Of a DNA stretch of 64,000 bases, positions 27,773 to 35,478 are shown one piece after another; positions within the stretch are counted from its first letter, which is position 1; each line of letters starts with the position of its first letter. The stretch comes from Lysinibacillus odysseyi 34hs-1 = NBRC 100172 (GTDB lineage Bacteria > Bacillota > Bacilli > Bacillales_A > Planococcaceae). The DNA is taken from contig NZ_BCVX01000004.1 of assembly GCF_001591965.1 (NCBI RefSeq), positions 348,407 to 412,406 of the forward strand. The letters run 5' to 3'. Under the pieces are notes generated by a model. That model was not told the DNA's origin. It ran no database searches and saw nothing but the letters and a program-made list of their open reading frames with translations. A program made the position numbers and the translations under genes.

Positions 27773-28270
27773 ATGAAAAAGGATCGTGGAAAAGTATGGC
27801 TCGGAGTCAGTGGTGTAGTAGAAAATGAGAATGGGGAATGGCTGGTTGTCAAAAAGACATATAGCGGATTGAAAGGTCGTTGGTCTCTTCCGGCAGGCTT
27901 TGTCCAAGAGGGAGAAACGATTGATGAAGCAGCAGTGCGGGAAGTAAAGGAAGAAACAGGTATTGATTGCTATGTGAAAGGTCTTATCGGATTTAGAACA
28001 GGTGTAATCCGAGGGGAGATCAGTGATAATATGGCGATTCTCTATTGCGGCCAAGTAGACGCTTCCCAATCAATTGTCGTACAGGAAAGAGAGATTTTAG
28101 AAGCACATTGGATTTCACCAAAGCAGCTTGCAGTAGATGAGCTCTCAAACATCATGCTAAAGGAAATAGCGAAAAATGATATAAAAAGAAATGCGGTGGA
28201 CATTGTAGAAGACATCGTGCCTGAAGAGATTTTTGGCTACACGCAATATAATCTATTTATTAAAAAGTAA
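27773..28270 (+). CDS. Nudix hydrolase
   Basis: 165 aa. The Nudix box GX5EX7REUXEEXGU is complete at residues 42-64 ([19 protein letters not shown] then ETGI), so it should cleave a nucleoside diphosphate linked to another group. The exact substrate cannot be read from sequence. The tail past residue 130 ends in [16 protein letters not shown] at 27734-27739 is a likely -10. It is upstream of cstA but 124 bases away. Confidence 0.9.
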   Translation: MKKDRGKVWLGVSGVVENENGEWLVVKKTYSGLKGRWSLPAGFVQEGETIDEAAVREVKEETGIDCYVKGLIGFRTGVIRGEISDNMAILYCGQVDASQSIVVQEREILEAHWISPKQLAVDELSNIMLKEIAKNDIKRNAVDIVEDIVPEEIFGYTQYNLFIKK

Positions 28271-28339
28271 AATAACAGATATAATTACCGAGCAGTTAAA
28301 CTCTTATAAACAATTATCTGATTATTTTAAAAATATTTT

Positions 28340-28382
28340 CCCCTCTTCTTTCATACGTTGCAATAAGCGTAAAGAAGGGAGG
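28340..28382 (+). promoter_or_regulatory. Hairpin abutting the cstA ribosome-binding site
   Basis: CCCCTCTTCTTT (28340-28351) can pair with AAAGAAGGGAGG (28371-28382), with one mismatch and one wobble, plus an inner ACG/CGT helix. The AGGAG used by cstA (28383-28387) starts right at the base of the stem, so folding could limit ribosome access. There is no T run, so it is not a terminator. Confidence 0.5.
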
Positions 28383-28394
28383 AGGAGTTTTATT

Positions 28395-30200
28395 ATGAAT
28401 GCGATTTCGATCGTGATCGGTGCTATCTGTATACTCGTCATCGGTTATCGTTTGTATGGCTACTTTTTTACGAAGAAAGTTTTAAAAATTAATGAAAAAG
28501 AGCCGACACCAGCGCATCAGCTAAAGGATGGAAAGGATTATGTCCCCACGAACAAATGGGTGGCGTTTGGTCATCATTTTGCGGCTATTGCTGCGGCGGG
28601 ACCGCTTGTAGGGCCAGTGCTCGCAGCCCAGTTTGGCTATCTGCCGGGGTTGTTATGGCTGCTGATTGGGGCCGTCATCGGAGGAGCTGTGCATGATGCG
28701 GTTGTGCTATTTGCTTCGATGCGGAGGAAAGGAAAATCCTTGTCTGAAGTAATGAAGGAGGAGCTGGGACCTGTCGCAGGCTTTTGTACAGGGCTTGCAA
28801 TGCTATTTATCATTACCATTACTATGGCAGGGCTATCGCTTGTTGTATTAGGAGCACTTGAGCGTAACCCATGGGGGACGTTTGCGGTTGCTATAACGAT
28901 TCCAATCGCTATTTTAGTAGGCATAGCATATAAGAAGACGGGCAATTTGCTTGTTACATCTGCTGTAGGCTTTATTTTGCTGATGATCGGTGTATTTTTG
29001 GGTCCTTCTCTACAAGGTACATGGCTGGGAGACCTGCTGACATTAGAACGTGATACTTTAGCACTTATTTTACCGATATATGCATTCTTCGCGGCAGCTT
29101 TACCTGTTTGGCTGCTTTTGGCTCCCCGTGATTATTTGAGCAGCTTTATGAAGATAGGGGTATTTGTTGCCTTAATCATTGGTGTGTTTATTGTCAATCC
29201 CGTTATCCAGTTCCCGGCCGTTATTCCTGACTTTTTAGGAGGCGGCGGTCCTGTTGTAGCAGGACCGGTCTGGCCATTTGTATCCATTACGATTGCCTGT
29301 GGCGCTATATCGGGCTTCCATGCATTTGTCGGCTCGGGCACAACACCAAAGATGCTGAATCGTTGGGAGGATATCCGGGTAGTTGGTTTTGGGGCCATGC
29401 TTGTAGAAAGTTTGGTAGGTGTCATGGCGCTTATTGCAGCTACGTCTTTACATCCAGGCGACTATTTTGCTATTAATTCAGCGCCTGCTGTTTTTGCTAC
29501 GCTCGGGATGGATACAGTGAACCTGGGCATGCTGGCTGATCAAATCGGTATGGATTTGGAAGGGCGCACTGGTGGAGCTGTAACATTAGCTGTTGGGATG
29601 ACGTATATTTTCACGGGAGTACCTTGGTTTGCGGATATGTCCTCATATTTTTATCAATTTGTCATTATGTTTGAGGCAGTTTTCATTTTGACAGCCATTG
29701 ATGCGGGAACAAGGGTAGCCCGCTATCTCATTCAGGATTTCGTAGGGGAAATCTATAAACCATTGAAAAAAACAGATTGGATGCCGGGAGCTATTTTTGC
29801 GAGTGCCCTAGCCTGCTTTATGTGGGGGTATCTATTGTACTCGGGTGATATCAGCTCTGTTTGGGCATTGTTCGGAGTGTCCAATCAATTAATGGCCTCG
29901 ATCGGTTTGGTGTGCGGTGCGACGATTATTTTGAAGATTGCGGACCGGCGTATCTATGTGTTGACTTGTATCATTCCGCTTGTCTATTTATATGTAACAG
30001 TAAATGTGGCAGGAATATGGATGGTGAAAAATGTATATTGGAACAGTCAAGCAGGAGGCTACTCCATACTAAATGGTGTGCTTTCAATTATTATGCTGAT
30101 TCTTGGTCTTATCATTGTCGTGACTGCTATTAGAAAATGGAAAGATCTATGGAATAGCAAACGATATGTAAATGGTGTGGCAGTAAATACAAGAGTGTAA
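28395..30200 (+). CDS. cstA: CstA-family transporter (pyruvate/peptide)
   Basis: 601 aa, about 16 hydrophobic segments. Carbon-starvation family carriers import pyruvate or peptides during nutrient stress. Visible features are the N-terminal GYRLYGYFF, the conserved FGHHFAAIAAAGPLVGPVLA and FHAFVGSGTTPKML, and VSNQLMASIGL near the end. I use the ATG at 28395, which has GGGAGGAGGAG just upstream. A longer frame from 28233 overlaps the Nudix gene and is not needed. The substrate is not certain. Confidence 0.92.
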   Translation: MNAISIVIGAICILVIGYRLYGYFFTKKVLKINEKEPTPAHQLKDGKDYVPTNKWVAFGHHFAAIAAAGPLVGPVLAAQFGYLPGLLWLLIGAVIGGAVHDAVVLFASMRRKGKSLSEVMKEELGPVAGFCTGLAMLFIITITMAGLSLVVLGALERNPWGTFAVAITIPIAILVGIAYKKTGNLLVTSAVGFILLMIGVFLGPSLQGTWLGDLLTLERDTLALILPIYAFFAAALPVWLLLAPRDYLSSFMKIGVFVALIIGVFIVNPVIQFPAVIPDFLGGGGPVVAGPVWPFVSITIACGAISGFHAFVGSGTTPKMLNRWEDIRVVGFGAMLVESLVGVMALIAATSLHPGDYFAINSAPAVFATLGMDTVNLGMLADQIGMDLEGRTGGAVTLAVGMTYIFTGVPWFADMSSYFYQFVIMFEAVFILTAIDAGTRVARYLIQDFVGEIYKPLKKTDWMPGAIFASALACFMWGYLLYSGDISSVWALFGVSNQLMASIGLVCGATIILKIADRRIYVLTCIIPLVYLYVTVNVAGIWMVKNVYWNSQAGGYSILNGVLSIIMLILGLIIVVTAIRKWKDLWNSKRYVNGVAVNTRV

Positions 30201-30205
30201 GCAAT

Positions 30206-30240
30206 CCCCCTATAAGCCTGGCTTATAGGGGTTCTTTTAT
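30206..30240 (+). terminator. Terminator after cstA
   Basis: CCCCTATAAGC (30207-30217) pairs with GCTTATAGGGG (30221-30231) around a 3-base loop, followed by TTCTTTTAT. Confidence 0.85.
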
Positions 30241-30365
30241 GAGATCTATTATTTATATTCATTGACAGCTCCTTTGTCCGTTTCATGACGATATGGATAT
30301 ATTCATTGAAAGCCCACTTTTTATCAGGTAAACTAATGTAAGGAAAAATGGAGGGTTTACATAGA

Positions 30366-30698
30366 ATGAATGATGTTTCTTTAGTCCAATTAATTATTTC
30401 GGTCGTGCTATTTTTCGTCATGTTCTTTGGCATTGGCTTTTTGCTGAACATGTTGCTGCGGATGACATGGCTGATGGCCATCGTGTATCCTGTTGTTGTC
30501 ATCTTTATAGTGGATGAAAAAGGGGTGAGTTTCCTAGATTATATTTTTAAGCCGGGGACTGCTTTTCCAGCACTGATGGATAGGCTGCAAGTATTACAAG
30601 TTGTGGATATCGTTATTTTATGCGGCGGTTTTGCTGGAGCGATTGTGTCAGGGATTGTCATGATTTATTTACGTAAAGCAGGATATAGAATGTTTTAA
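30366..30698 (+). CDS. yuiB: YuiB family membrane protein
   Basis: 110 aa with three hydrophobic segments (about 7-30, 33-48 and 80-102). FFGIGFLLNMLLRMTW matches YuiB of B. subtilis, whose role is unknown. I start at ATG 30366 because GGAGGG (30350-30355) is well spaced for it. The in-frame ATG at 30348 overlaps that ribosome-binding site. A terminator overlaps its stop codon. Confidence 0.8.
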   Translation: MNDVSLVQLIISVVLFFVMFFGIGFLLNMLLRMTWLMAIVYPVVVIFIVDEKGVSFLDYIFKPGTAFPALMDRLQVLQVVDIVILCGGFAGAIVSGIVMIYLRKAGYRMF

Positions 30699-30729
30699 CA
30701 TGCATCGGAATGGATGCATGTTTTTTTAT
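30697..30729 (+). terminator. Terminator overlapping the yuiB stop
   Basis: AACATGCATC (30697-30706) pairs with GATGCATGTT (30713-30722) around a 6-base loop, followed by TTTTTATT. Confidence 0.85.
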
Positions 30730-30894
30730 TCCTCCGTATTATCTACTTTGAGATTTACAAAAGCATAATAGAGGATTCACTATAACAGCTCCACAGAGTA
30801 ATTTAGAGTGGAAGAATAATTAGCTTTTTATCCGTCTTGCTGTATTGATTGGAGATTAACTTATATAGAGAGGAATATTAGCTGCTCAAGGGGG

Positions 30895-31155
30895 ATTATT
30901 CTGCTGATTACTTTCTGTAACAAAACATTACGGGCAGCAAAAGGATATAGTAATCTATTGAAAGAATGGCAAGCTGAAATCATCAGAAGGATCTGAATTA
31001 TCTTTATTCCAGTCGCAGCTATGACCTACTGTTTATATGTTAGACGAAAAAATCGGCTTTATTTATCGCTTCACATAGCTTATATCGCGGATATGTGTAG
31101 TGCAGTGTTTTCACTGGTTGAGGGTGTATTGTATTATAACGGAAAGAAAATATAG
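30895..31155 (+). pseudogene. Relic of a small membrane protein gene
   Basis: One plus-strand frame reads as protein across about 87 codons with a single TGA at 30994-30996. Before the stop: LLITFCNKTLRAAKG and LLKEWQAEIIRRI. After it: IIFIPVAAMTYCLYVRRK, then LYLSLHIAYIADMCSAVF and LVEGVLYYNGKKI, which would give two membrane segments. CAAGGGGG lies right before 30895, but no ATG/GTG/TTG follows it. A 44-codon ATG frame (31021-31155) survives. I infer a decayed gene; I do not recognise the family. The rest of the 30730-31215 gap holds nothing else but the terminator below. Confidence 0.45.
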
Positions 31156-31187
31156 AAAAATGCACACCTTGCTTAATAAGGTGTGCG
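31155..31187 (-). terminator. Terminator of yuiD
   Basis: GCACACCTT (31162-31170) pairs with AAGGTGTGC (31178-31186). On the minus strand it is followed by ATTTTTC, so it ends the minus-strand yuiD transcript. Confidence 0.85.
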
Positions 31188-31215
31188 AAAGGGAGTTTGG
31201 AAATCGTTTTGTCCG

Positions 31216-31695
31216 TTAATGAAGAATGACAGAATAGACGGCACAGCTAAAGAAGATACCAGCCAAGGCTCCTGCCAGCACTTCGCTTCTTTTATGGCCG
31301 AGCAAAGTTTTTAATTCCTCTATTTTTTCTTCTTCATTCATATTGGGCCAACGCTTAATATCGCGGAAAAAAATTTGTAAATCACGGCGGATTTCATTTA
31401 ATGCAGCTGCATGCTGTCCAGCTTGGTAACGAATGCCGCTTGCATCATACATAACGATCGAGGCAAACATGGCTGCAACTGCAAATAAGGGCGTATCAAA
31501 CCCGGCTTCAAAGCCTACAGCTGTAGCTAAGCTGGTAACGGCTGCTGAATGGGAGCTAGGCATACCGCCTGTAGAAGTAAGGAGTGACCAATCCAGTTTT
31601 CTTGTCATAATGAAATGGACAGGTACTTTAAGGATTTGGGCAAAAAGGATTGCCAATAAGCTTAAAATAAGAGGAGTATTTTCCAGCAAGGCCAT
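31216..31695 (-). CDS. yuiD: YuiD, DUF212 (PAP2-like) membrane protein
   Basis: 159 aa. DUF212 proteins are distant relatives of acid phosphatase/vanadium haloperoxidases. The conserved STGGMPSSHSAAVTSLATAVG and DASGIRYQAGQHA are present, with about four hydrophobic segments. I start at the ATG ending at 31695, which has GGGAAGGA upstream and lines up with YuiD (MALLENTPLILSLLAILFAQ). The longer frame adds 63 unlikely residues. Function unknown. It is divergent from pepA. Confidence 0.88.
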   Translation of the reverse strand: MALLENTPLILSLLAILFAQILKVPVHFIMTRKLDWSLLTSTGGMPSSHSAAVTSLATAVGFEAGFDTPLFAVAAMFASIVMYDASGIRYQAGQHAAALNEIRRDLQIFFRDIKRWPNMNEEEKIEELKTLLGHKRSEVLAGALAGIFFSCAVYSVILH

Positions 31696-31832
31696 CGCCA
31701 CCGTTCCTTCCCTATGGGTTATTGCTCCCATCATAACATATTTTGAAAATGATGAAAAATTATGAATTTCGATATCCGAAATAATAGAATCGATGTATAA
31801 TAGGGTGGATAAACCATTTAGGAGGAAGTAGC

Positions 31833-33326
31833 ATGAAAATCGAAACTGAAAACAGAACATTCGAAACAATTTCAACAGGAACACTCATTATTGGTGTTCA
31901 AAAACATCGTGAACAGATGAAAAATTGGGAGGCATTCGGCGGCTTTTTCGACGCATCCCTAGAAGAATGGATCCGTACTGGCGAAATTAGCTCAGATCGT
32001 AAAAAGTTGACGAAGTTTCCGGTGACTACAGCAAATGAACAGCTGAAGCGTGTATTGTTTGTAGGACTTGGAGAAGGAAAGTCATTAACAGAAGAAGAGC
32101 TGCGTGAAGTGTTTGGATTGGTAGGTAAAGAACTGAAATCGCTAAAGGTAAACGATTATGCTATTTGGCTGGATTCATTTGCTACACCAACAGTGGAAGA
32201 AACAGATGTTGCATTTTTAGCAGGTGAAGGAATCGGTATGGGCTTTTATACAATACCGAACTACAAAACAACTTCCAACGAAACTGAAACGTATCTTGAT
32301 CGTGTGGAGCTTATGACAAATAGTGATCTAGAAGAAGCGGCGGCAAGCTTTGATGTAGGCCGTATTTATGCAGAAGCGGTAAATGAAGCCCGCAGTCTCA
32401 TTAATTTACCACCAAATCTTTTGACAGCTACGGATCTGGCAGACTATGCGGTAGAGCTGGCGAATCAATATGGTTTCGAAGTGGAGATTCTAGATAAAGC
32501 ACAGTTGGAAGAGCTGGGCATGGGCGGTATTTTAAGTGTAAATCAAGGTTCTACCGAAGAACCAAGAATGATTACGCTGAAATATAAAGCAAACGACAAC
32601 TGGGAAGATGTAGTAGGCTTCGTTGGAAAAGGTGTAACATATGATACTGGCGGCTACTCTTTGAAACCACGTGAAAGCATGGTCGGTATGAAGGGGGACA
32701 TGGGTGGAGCAGCAGCAGTCCTAGGTGCGATGAGAATTATCGGAGAAACACGCCCTAATCGCAATGTAGTGGCAGTCATCGGTTCTACGGATAATATGGT
32801 ATCGGGTACTGCCTTTAAGCCTGATGATGTAATCACAACGTACAGTGGTAAAACTGTAGAGGTGTTGAATACAGATGCAGAAGGCCGTCTTATATTAGCT
32901 GATGCAATGACTTATGCAAAACAGCAGGGGGCAAACTACCTGATTGATGTAGCAACGCTGACAGGTGGGGTAATCGTAGCGCTGGGAATGGATAAAACAG
33001 GTGCTTTAACAAACAATGAAGAATTCTTTGAAAGCTTTATGGAAGCGGCAGTAGAAACAGGAGAGTTCGTATGGCGGCTTCCATTGACTGAAAAGGATAA
33101 AAAACGTATCCGCAAATCAGATCTAGCTGATTTGAATAATTCACCTGGCCGTGATGGACATATGATTTTCGGAGGCGGCTTTGTCGGTGAATTCGCGGAA
33201 GATACACCTTGGATCCACCTGGACATCGCTGGTACATCGGATGCCTCTTCTCCCCATGATTTAGGGCCAAAAGGCGGTACGGGGGTTATGGTGCGTACGC
33301 TGGCTGCATTTGTGGAACAATTCTAA
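31833..33326 (+). CDS. pepA: Leucyl aminopeptidase (M17)
   Basis: 497 aa, full length. Cytosolic metallo-aminopeptidase with two metal ions. The active-site stretch GKGVTYDTGGYSLKP and the family signature NTDAEGRLILADA are intact, and the catalytic D and E residues are in place. It corresponds to YuiE of B. subtilis, and the yuiB-yuiD-pepA neighbourhood agrees. AGGAGGAAG precedes the ATG; TATAAT is at 31796-31801 with a weak -35. Confidence 0.96.
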   Translation: MKIETENRTFETISTGTLIIGVQKHREQMKNWEAFGGFFDASLEEWIRTGEISSDRKKLTKFPVTTANEQLKRVLFVGLGEGKSLTEEELREVFGLVGKELKSLKVNDYAIWLDSFATPTVEETDVAFLAGEGIGMGFYTIPNYKTTSNETETYLDRVELMTNSDLEEAAASFDVGRIYAEAVNEARSLINLPPNLLTATDLADYAVELANQYGFEVEILDKAQLEELGMGGILSVNQGSTEEPRMITLKYKANDNWEDVVGFVGKGVTYDTGGYSLKPRESMVGMKGDMGGAAAVLGAMRIIGETRPNRNVVAVIGSTDNMVSGTAFKPDDVITTYSGKTVEVLNTDAEGRLILADAMTYAKQQGANYLIDVATLTGGVIVALGMDKTGALTNNEEFFESFMEAAVETGEFVWRLPLTEKDKKRIRKSDLADLNNSPGRDGHMIFGGGFVGEFAEDTPWIHLDIAGTSDASSPHDLGPKGGTGVMVRTLAAFVEQF

Positions 33327-33336
33327 GTGGTAGGGA

Positions 33337-33378
33337 AAAACGATTTCTCATTTTATAATGAGAAGTCGTTTTTTATTT
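33337..33378 (+). terminator. Terminator after pepA
   Basis: AAAACGATTTCTCATT (33337-33352) pairs with 33357-33372 (one mismatch) around a 4-base loop, followed by TTATTTTATT. Confidence 0.9.
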
Positions 33379-34119
33379 TATTTTTTACATGGGAATTCGC
33401 AGAGAAAGTATTAATTCCCTTAACTCTTTTTCATTCTCTTTCATCCAACAACCTATACGATTGATAAAAAATACAGCATTAATCCCCAGCAGAGAAAACA
33501 ACCCCGCATAGCCAGCTCAACCTTCTCATATTATAGCTATAGAAACATAGTATAGTTGAATAATTATAGTCAGGAAATTCAGAAATGTTTTTGAAATTGC
33601 CTTTTTATCCTTTTATAATCAGGATAAGTATTCAAATGAAAAAGGATACATTCGTGTTAACTCGTACAGACGGTATGATGTACGGACCTTCAAAGCGTTT
33701 GAATATTACATGTTGAACCGGATGAAGCAACGTATGCAGACTTCTCAAGCTTGAGAGGTCTGTTTTTCTATGCCAAGACCAAATCCCGGGAATTCTCTTT
33801 CATTTTTTCAGCAGACTTCATAGGCAGCATAAAGGATAAGGGACTATACACTTTTTCCGCGTATAACCTGCTGTTTGTAAAAAAGAAGTGAAAACCTGGA
33901 GGAGACGCCTTGATACCGGCTTTTTCATAAATATAAAAAAAGGAAGTGTGATTATGCTGAGGCCCTATCGATTCGTATAGTACCTAGTTATTTTATATAT
34001 GGAGAAACTGATGATGTTTTGGCTGTTAACCTCAATTAACATTTTATCGTTCTGCCTTCTAGGCTAATACCAAAGTATAATAGCACTTTCCTCATACGAT
34101 ACTGTAGAGGAGGGATTCG
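33379..34119. other. Gene-poor region between pepA and the Pro-Tyr protein
   Basis: 740 bases with no standard gene. Besides the short transcription unit at 33591-33768, I see an AT-rich 5' part and several very short ORFs (for example an 8-codon one near 33955 with GGAAGTG upstream) that I would not call. A fragment that reads as protein (GYIRVNSYRRYD, AFEYYMLNRMKQR) runs through the short transcript in another frame and suggests an older, decayed gene. Confidence 0.4.
33591..33768 (+). ncRNA. Predicted short transcript (small RNA or leader peptide)
   Basis: A near-consensus SigA promoter (TTGAAA 33591-33596, 17-base spacer, TATAAT 33614-33619) is followed about 130 bases later by a strong terminator: CAGACTTCTCAAGC (33737-33750) facing TTGAGAGGTCTG, then TTTTTCT. 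The unit holds a 26-codon ORF starting at 33636 but its ribosome-binding site would be at or before the transcription start. A small non-coding RNA is therefore the more likely product. Neither is proven. Confidence 0.5.
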
Positions 34120-34329
34120 ATGGCAAGGTTCTACGGGGGAGGCAGATTTGTAGGCCCGGGCTTTGGCTATTTTGGCGGTCCGTTTATAGGTGGTCTTTTA
34201 GGTGGGGCTCTTGGAAGTGCTCTTGTTCCAAATTATCGGCCATATCCATATTATGGCGCCCCATATCCGTATCCATATCCGTACCCATATCCATACCCTT
34301 ATCCATACCAACCGTATAGACCATATTAA
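34120..34329 (+). CDS. Gly-rich protein with Pro-Tyr repeat tail
   Basis: 69 aa. The N-terminal half is glycine-rich with a hydrophobic stretch (about 10-36, GPGFGYFGGPFIGGLLGG). The C-terminal half is a tandem PY repeat (about 48-62), encoded by alternating CCATAT/CCGTAT-type hexamers. GAGGAGGG lies at a good distance from the ATG. Low-complexity proteins of this kind are common in spore coats and cell surfaces of Bacillales, so a coat or surface role is possible but unproven. The repeat length may vary between strains by slippage. Confidence 0.75.
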   Translation: MARFYGGGRFVGPGFGYFGGPFIGGLLGGALGSALVPNYRPYPYYGAPYPYPYPYPYPYPYPYQPYRPY

Positions 34330-34368
34330 AAAGCACAAATCCGCCCCACGGTGGATTTGTGCTTTTCT
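34329..34368 (+). terminator. Bidirectional terminator between PY protein and mrpG
   Basis: AAAAGCACAAATCC (34329-34342) pairs with GGATTTGTGCTTTT (34353-34366), extended by CGCC/GGTG-like bases in the loop. T runs on both sides serve the plus-strand gene and the minus-strand mrp operon. Confidence 0.9.
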
Positions 34369-34742
34369 TATTTAATGCCTTGTTCTTTTTTCATGCGGTG
34401 GATCTCTTCTTTTAAATCGTCATGTGTTGTCCCGCTCCATGGCTTTACTCCCGCGATATAAGAGGAACGGCTCATAATATGCCCCCCTACAGGACCGGTA
34501 ATAAAGATGAAAAGAATTCCCAATAAAATCCGCGCATTGAAATGGCCCTCAATCAGCCAAAAATGGAGGAATACACCGATTAAAACACACATGACTCCGA
34601 GTGTAGCACTTTTGGAAGCTGCATGGGCCCGGGTATAAAGATCAGGCAAACGAAATAACCCGATCGCTGTAACGACGATAAATAACACGCCGACTGCTAT
34701 AAAGAAAACAATCAATATATTAGCGAGAATTGTCACGTTCAA
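34368..34742 (-). CDS. mrpG: Na+/H+ antiporter subunit MrpG
   Basis: 124 aa, three membrane segments. Small subunit of the Mrp multi-subunit Na+/H+ antiporter used in alkali and salt resistance. ALGLFRLPDLYTRAHAASKSAT-like core (here GLFRLPDLYTRAHAASKS) is diagnostic for MrpG/PhaG. The C-terminal tail (about 95-124) is charged and cytosolic. It overlaps mrpF by 23 bases and is the last gene of the mrpA-G operon. Confidence 0.95.
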   Translation of the reverse strand: MNVTILANILIVFFIAVGVLFIVVTAIGLFRLPDLYTRAHAASKSATLGVMCVLIGVFLHFWLIEGHFNARILLGILFIFITGPVGGHIMSRSSYIAGVKPWSGTTHDDLKEEIHRMKKEQGIK

Positions 34743-35001
34743 TGATGTCTCCTTTCTCTATGAATTTAGAGAAAGCAACCGTACCGATAAATGATAAAAT
34801 CGCCAGGAGTAGAATAATTTCCAGGAAGAAACTTGTTTCTACCATAATGGAAAACAGCCCTACAAGTGAAATGAGACAGACACCGATTGTATCAAGAGAG
34901 ATGACCCTATCAGAAGCGTCAGGACCTTTTACTAAACGATAGATGATCACAATCATTGAGAGAGTAATGAGGACAATGGATCCCCAAATAAAGTATGTCA
35001 T
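34720..35001 (-). CDS. mrpF: Na+/H+ antiporter subunit MrpF
   Basis: 93 aa, three membrane segments. IYRLVKGPDASDRVISLDTIG is the conserved MrpF signature; the aspartates and arginine there are needed for function in studied homologues. It overlaps mrpE by four bases and mrpG by 23, showing strong translational coupling. Confidence 0.95.
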   Translation of the reverse strand: MTYFIWGSIVLITLSMIVIIYRLVKGPDASDRVISLDTIGVCLISLVGLFSIMVETSFFLEIILLLAILSFIGTVAFSKFIEKGDIIERDNSR

Positions 35002-35477
35002 GTACGGCTCACCTCCAGAATAGCTTTTTCGAATGAATCACGTATCGATGCAATTGTTTCGTCAATATCTGCCGCATCAATGGCGTGGACATATAAATAT
35101 TTATTATCATCGGAAATATGGACAACAACTGTTCCAGGTGTAAGAGTGATCAAGCTGGATAGAAGCGTGAGCTCCCATTCTTCGGTTAAGGCTGTTTCAT
35201 ACTTGAAGAAGGCTGGCTGCATATCCAGTTTCGGTTTTAGTACAACTTTTAGCACCGCAATATTAGCGAGAATTAACTCCTTTAGAAACAAGAAAGTTAA
35301 TGCAATAATCGCCCATACCCTTCCGATGTAAAGACGGCTTTTAAAGAAGCGGCGCATAATAACGAGGGCGATAGCCCCTAGTATAAAGCCAATAAGGAAT
35401 CCATTGGCACTGTAATTCGCAGATAGGAACATCCATAAAAACGCTAAGGAGAAATTAAGCAGGATTTGAAAAGCCAC
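34998..35477 (-). CDS. mrpE: Na+/H+ antiporter subunit MrpE
   Basis: 159 aa. Two N-terminal membrane segments are followed by a cytosolic domain with LITLTPGTVVVHISDDNKYLYVHAID, the MrpE hallmark. It lies one base after mrpD and overlaps mrpF. Nothing unusual. Confidence 0.95.
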   Translation of the reverse strand: MAFQILLNFSLAFLWMFLSANYSANGFLIGFILGAIALVIMRRFFKSRLYIGRVWAIIALTFLFLKELILANIAVLKVVLKPKLDMQPAFFKYETALTEEWELTLLSSLITLTPGTVVVHISDDNKYLYVHAIDAADIDETIASIRDSFEKAILEVSRT

Positions 35478-35478
35478 T

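Noticed and set aside
34258..34320. Short tandem repeats that might be read as a CRISPR array or satellite
   Set aside because: The repeats are in-frame hexamers coding for Pro-Tyr inside a small ORF with a good ribosome-binding site; there are no spacers.
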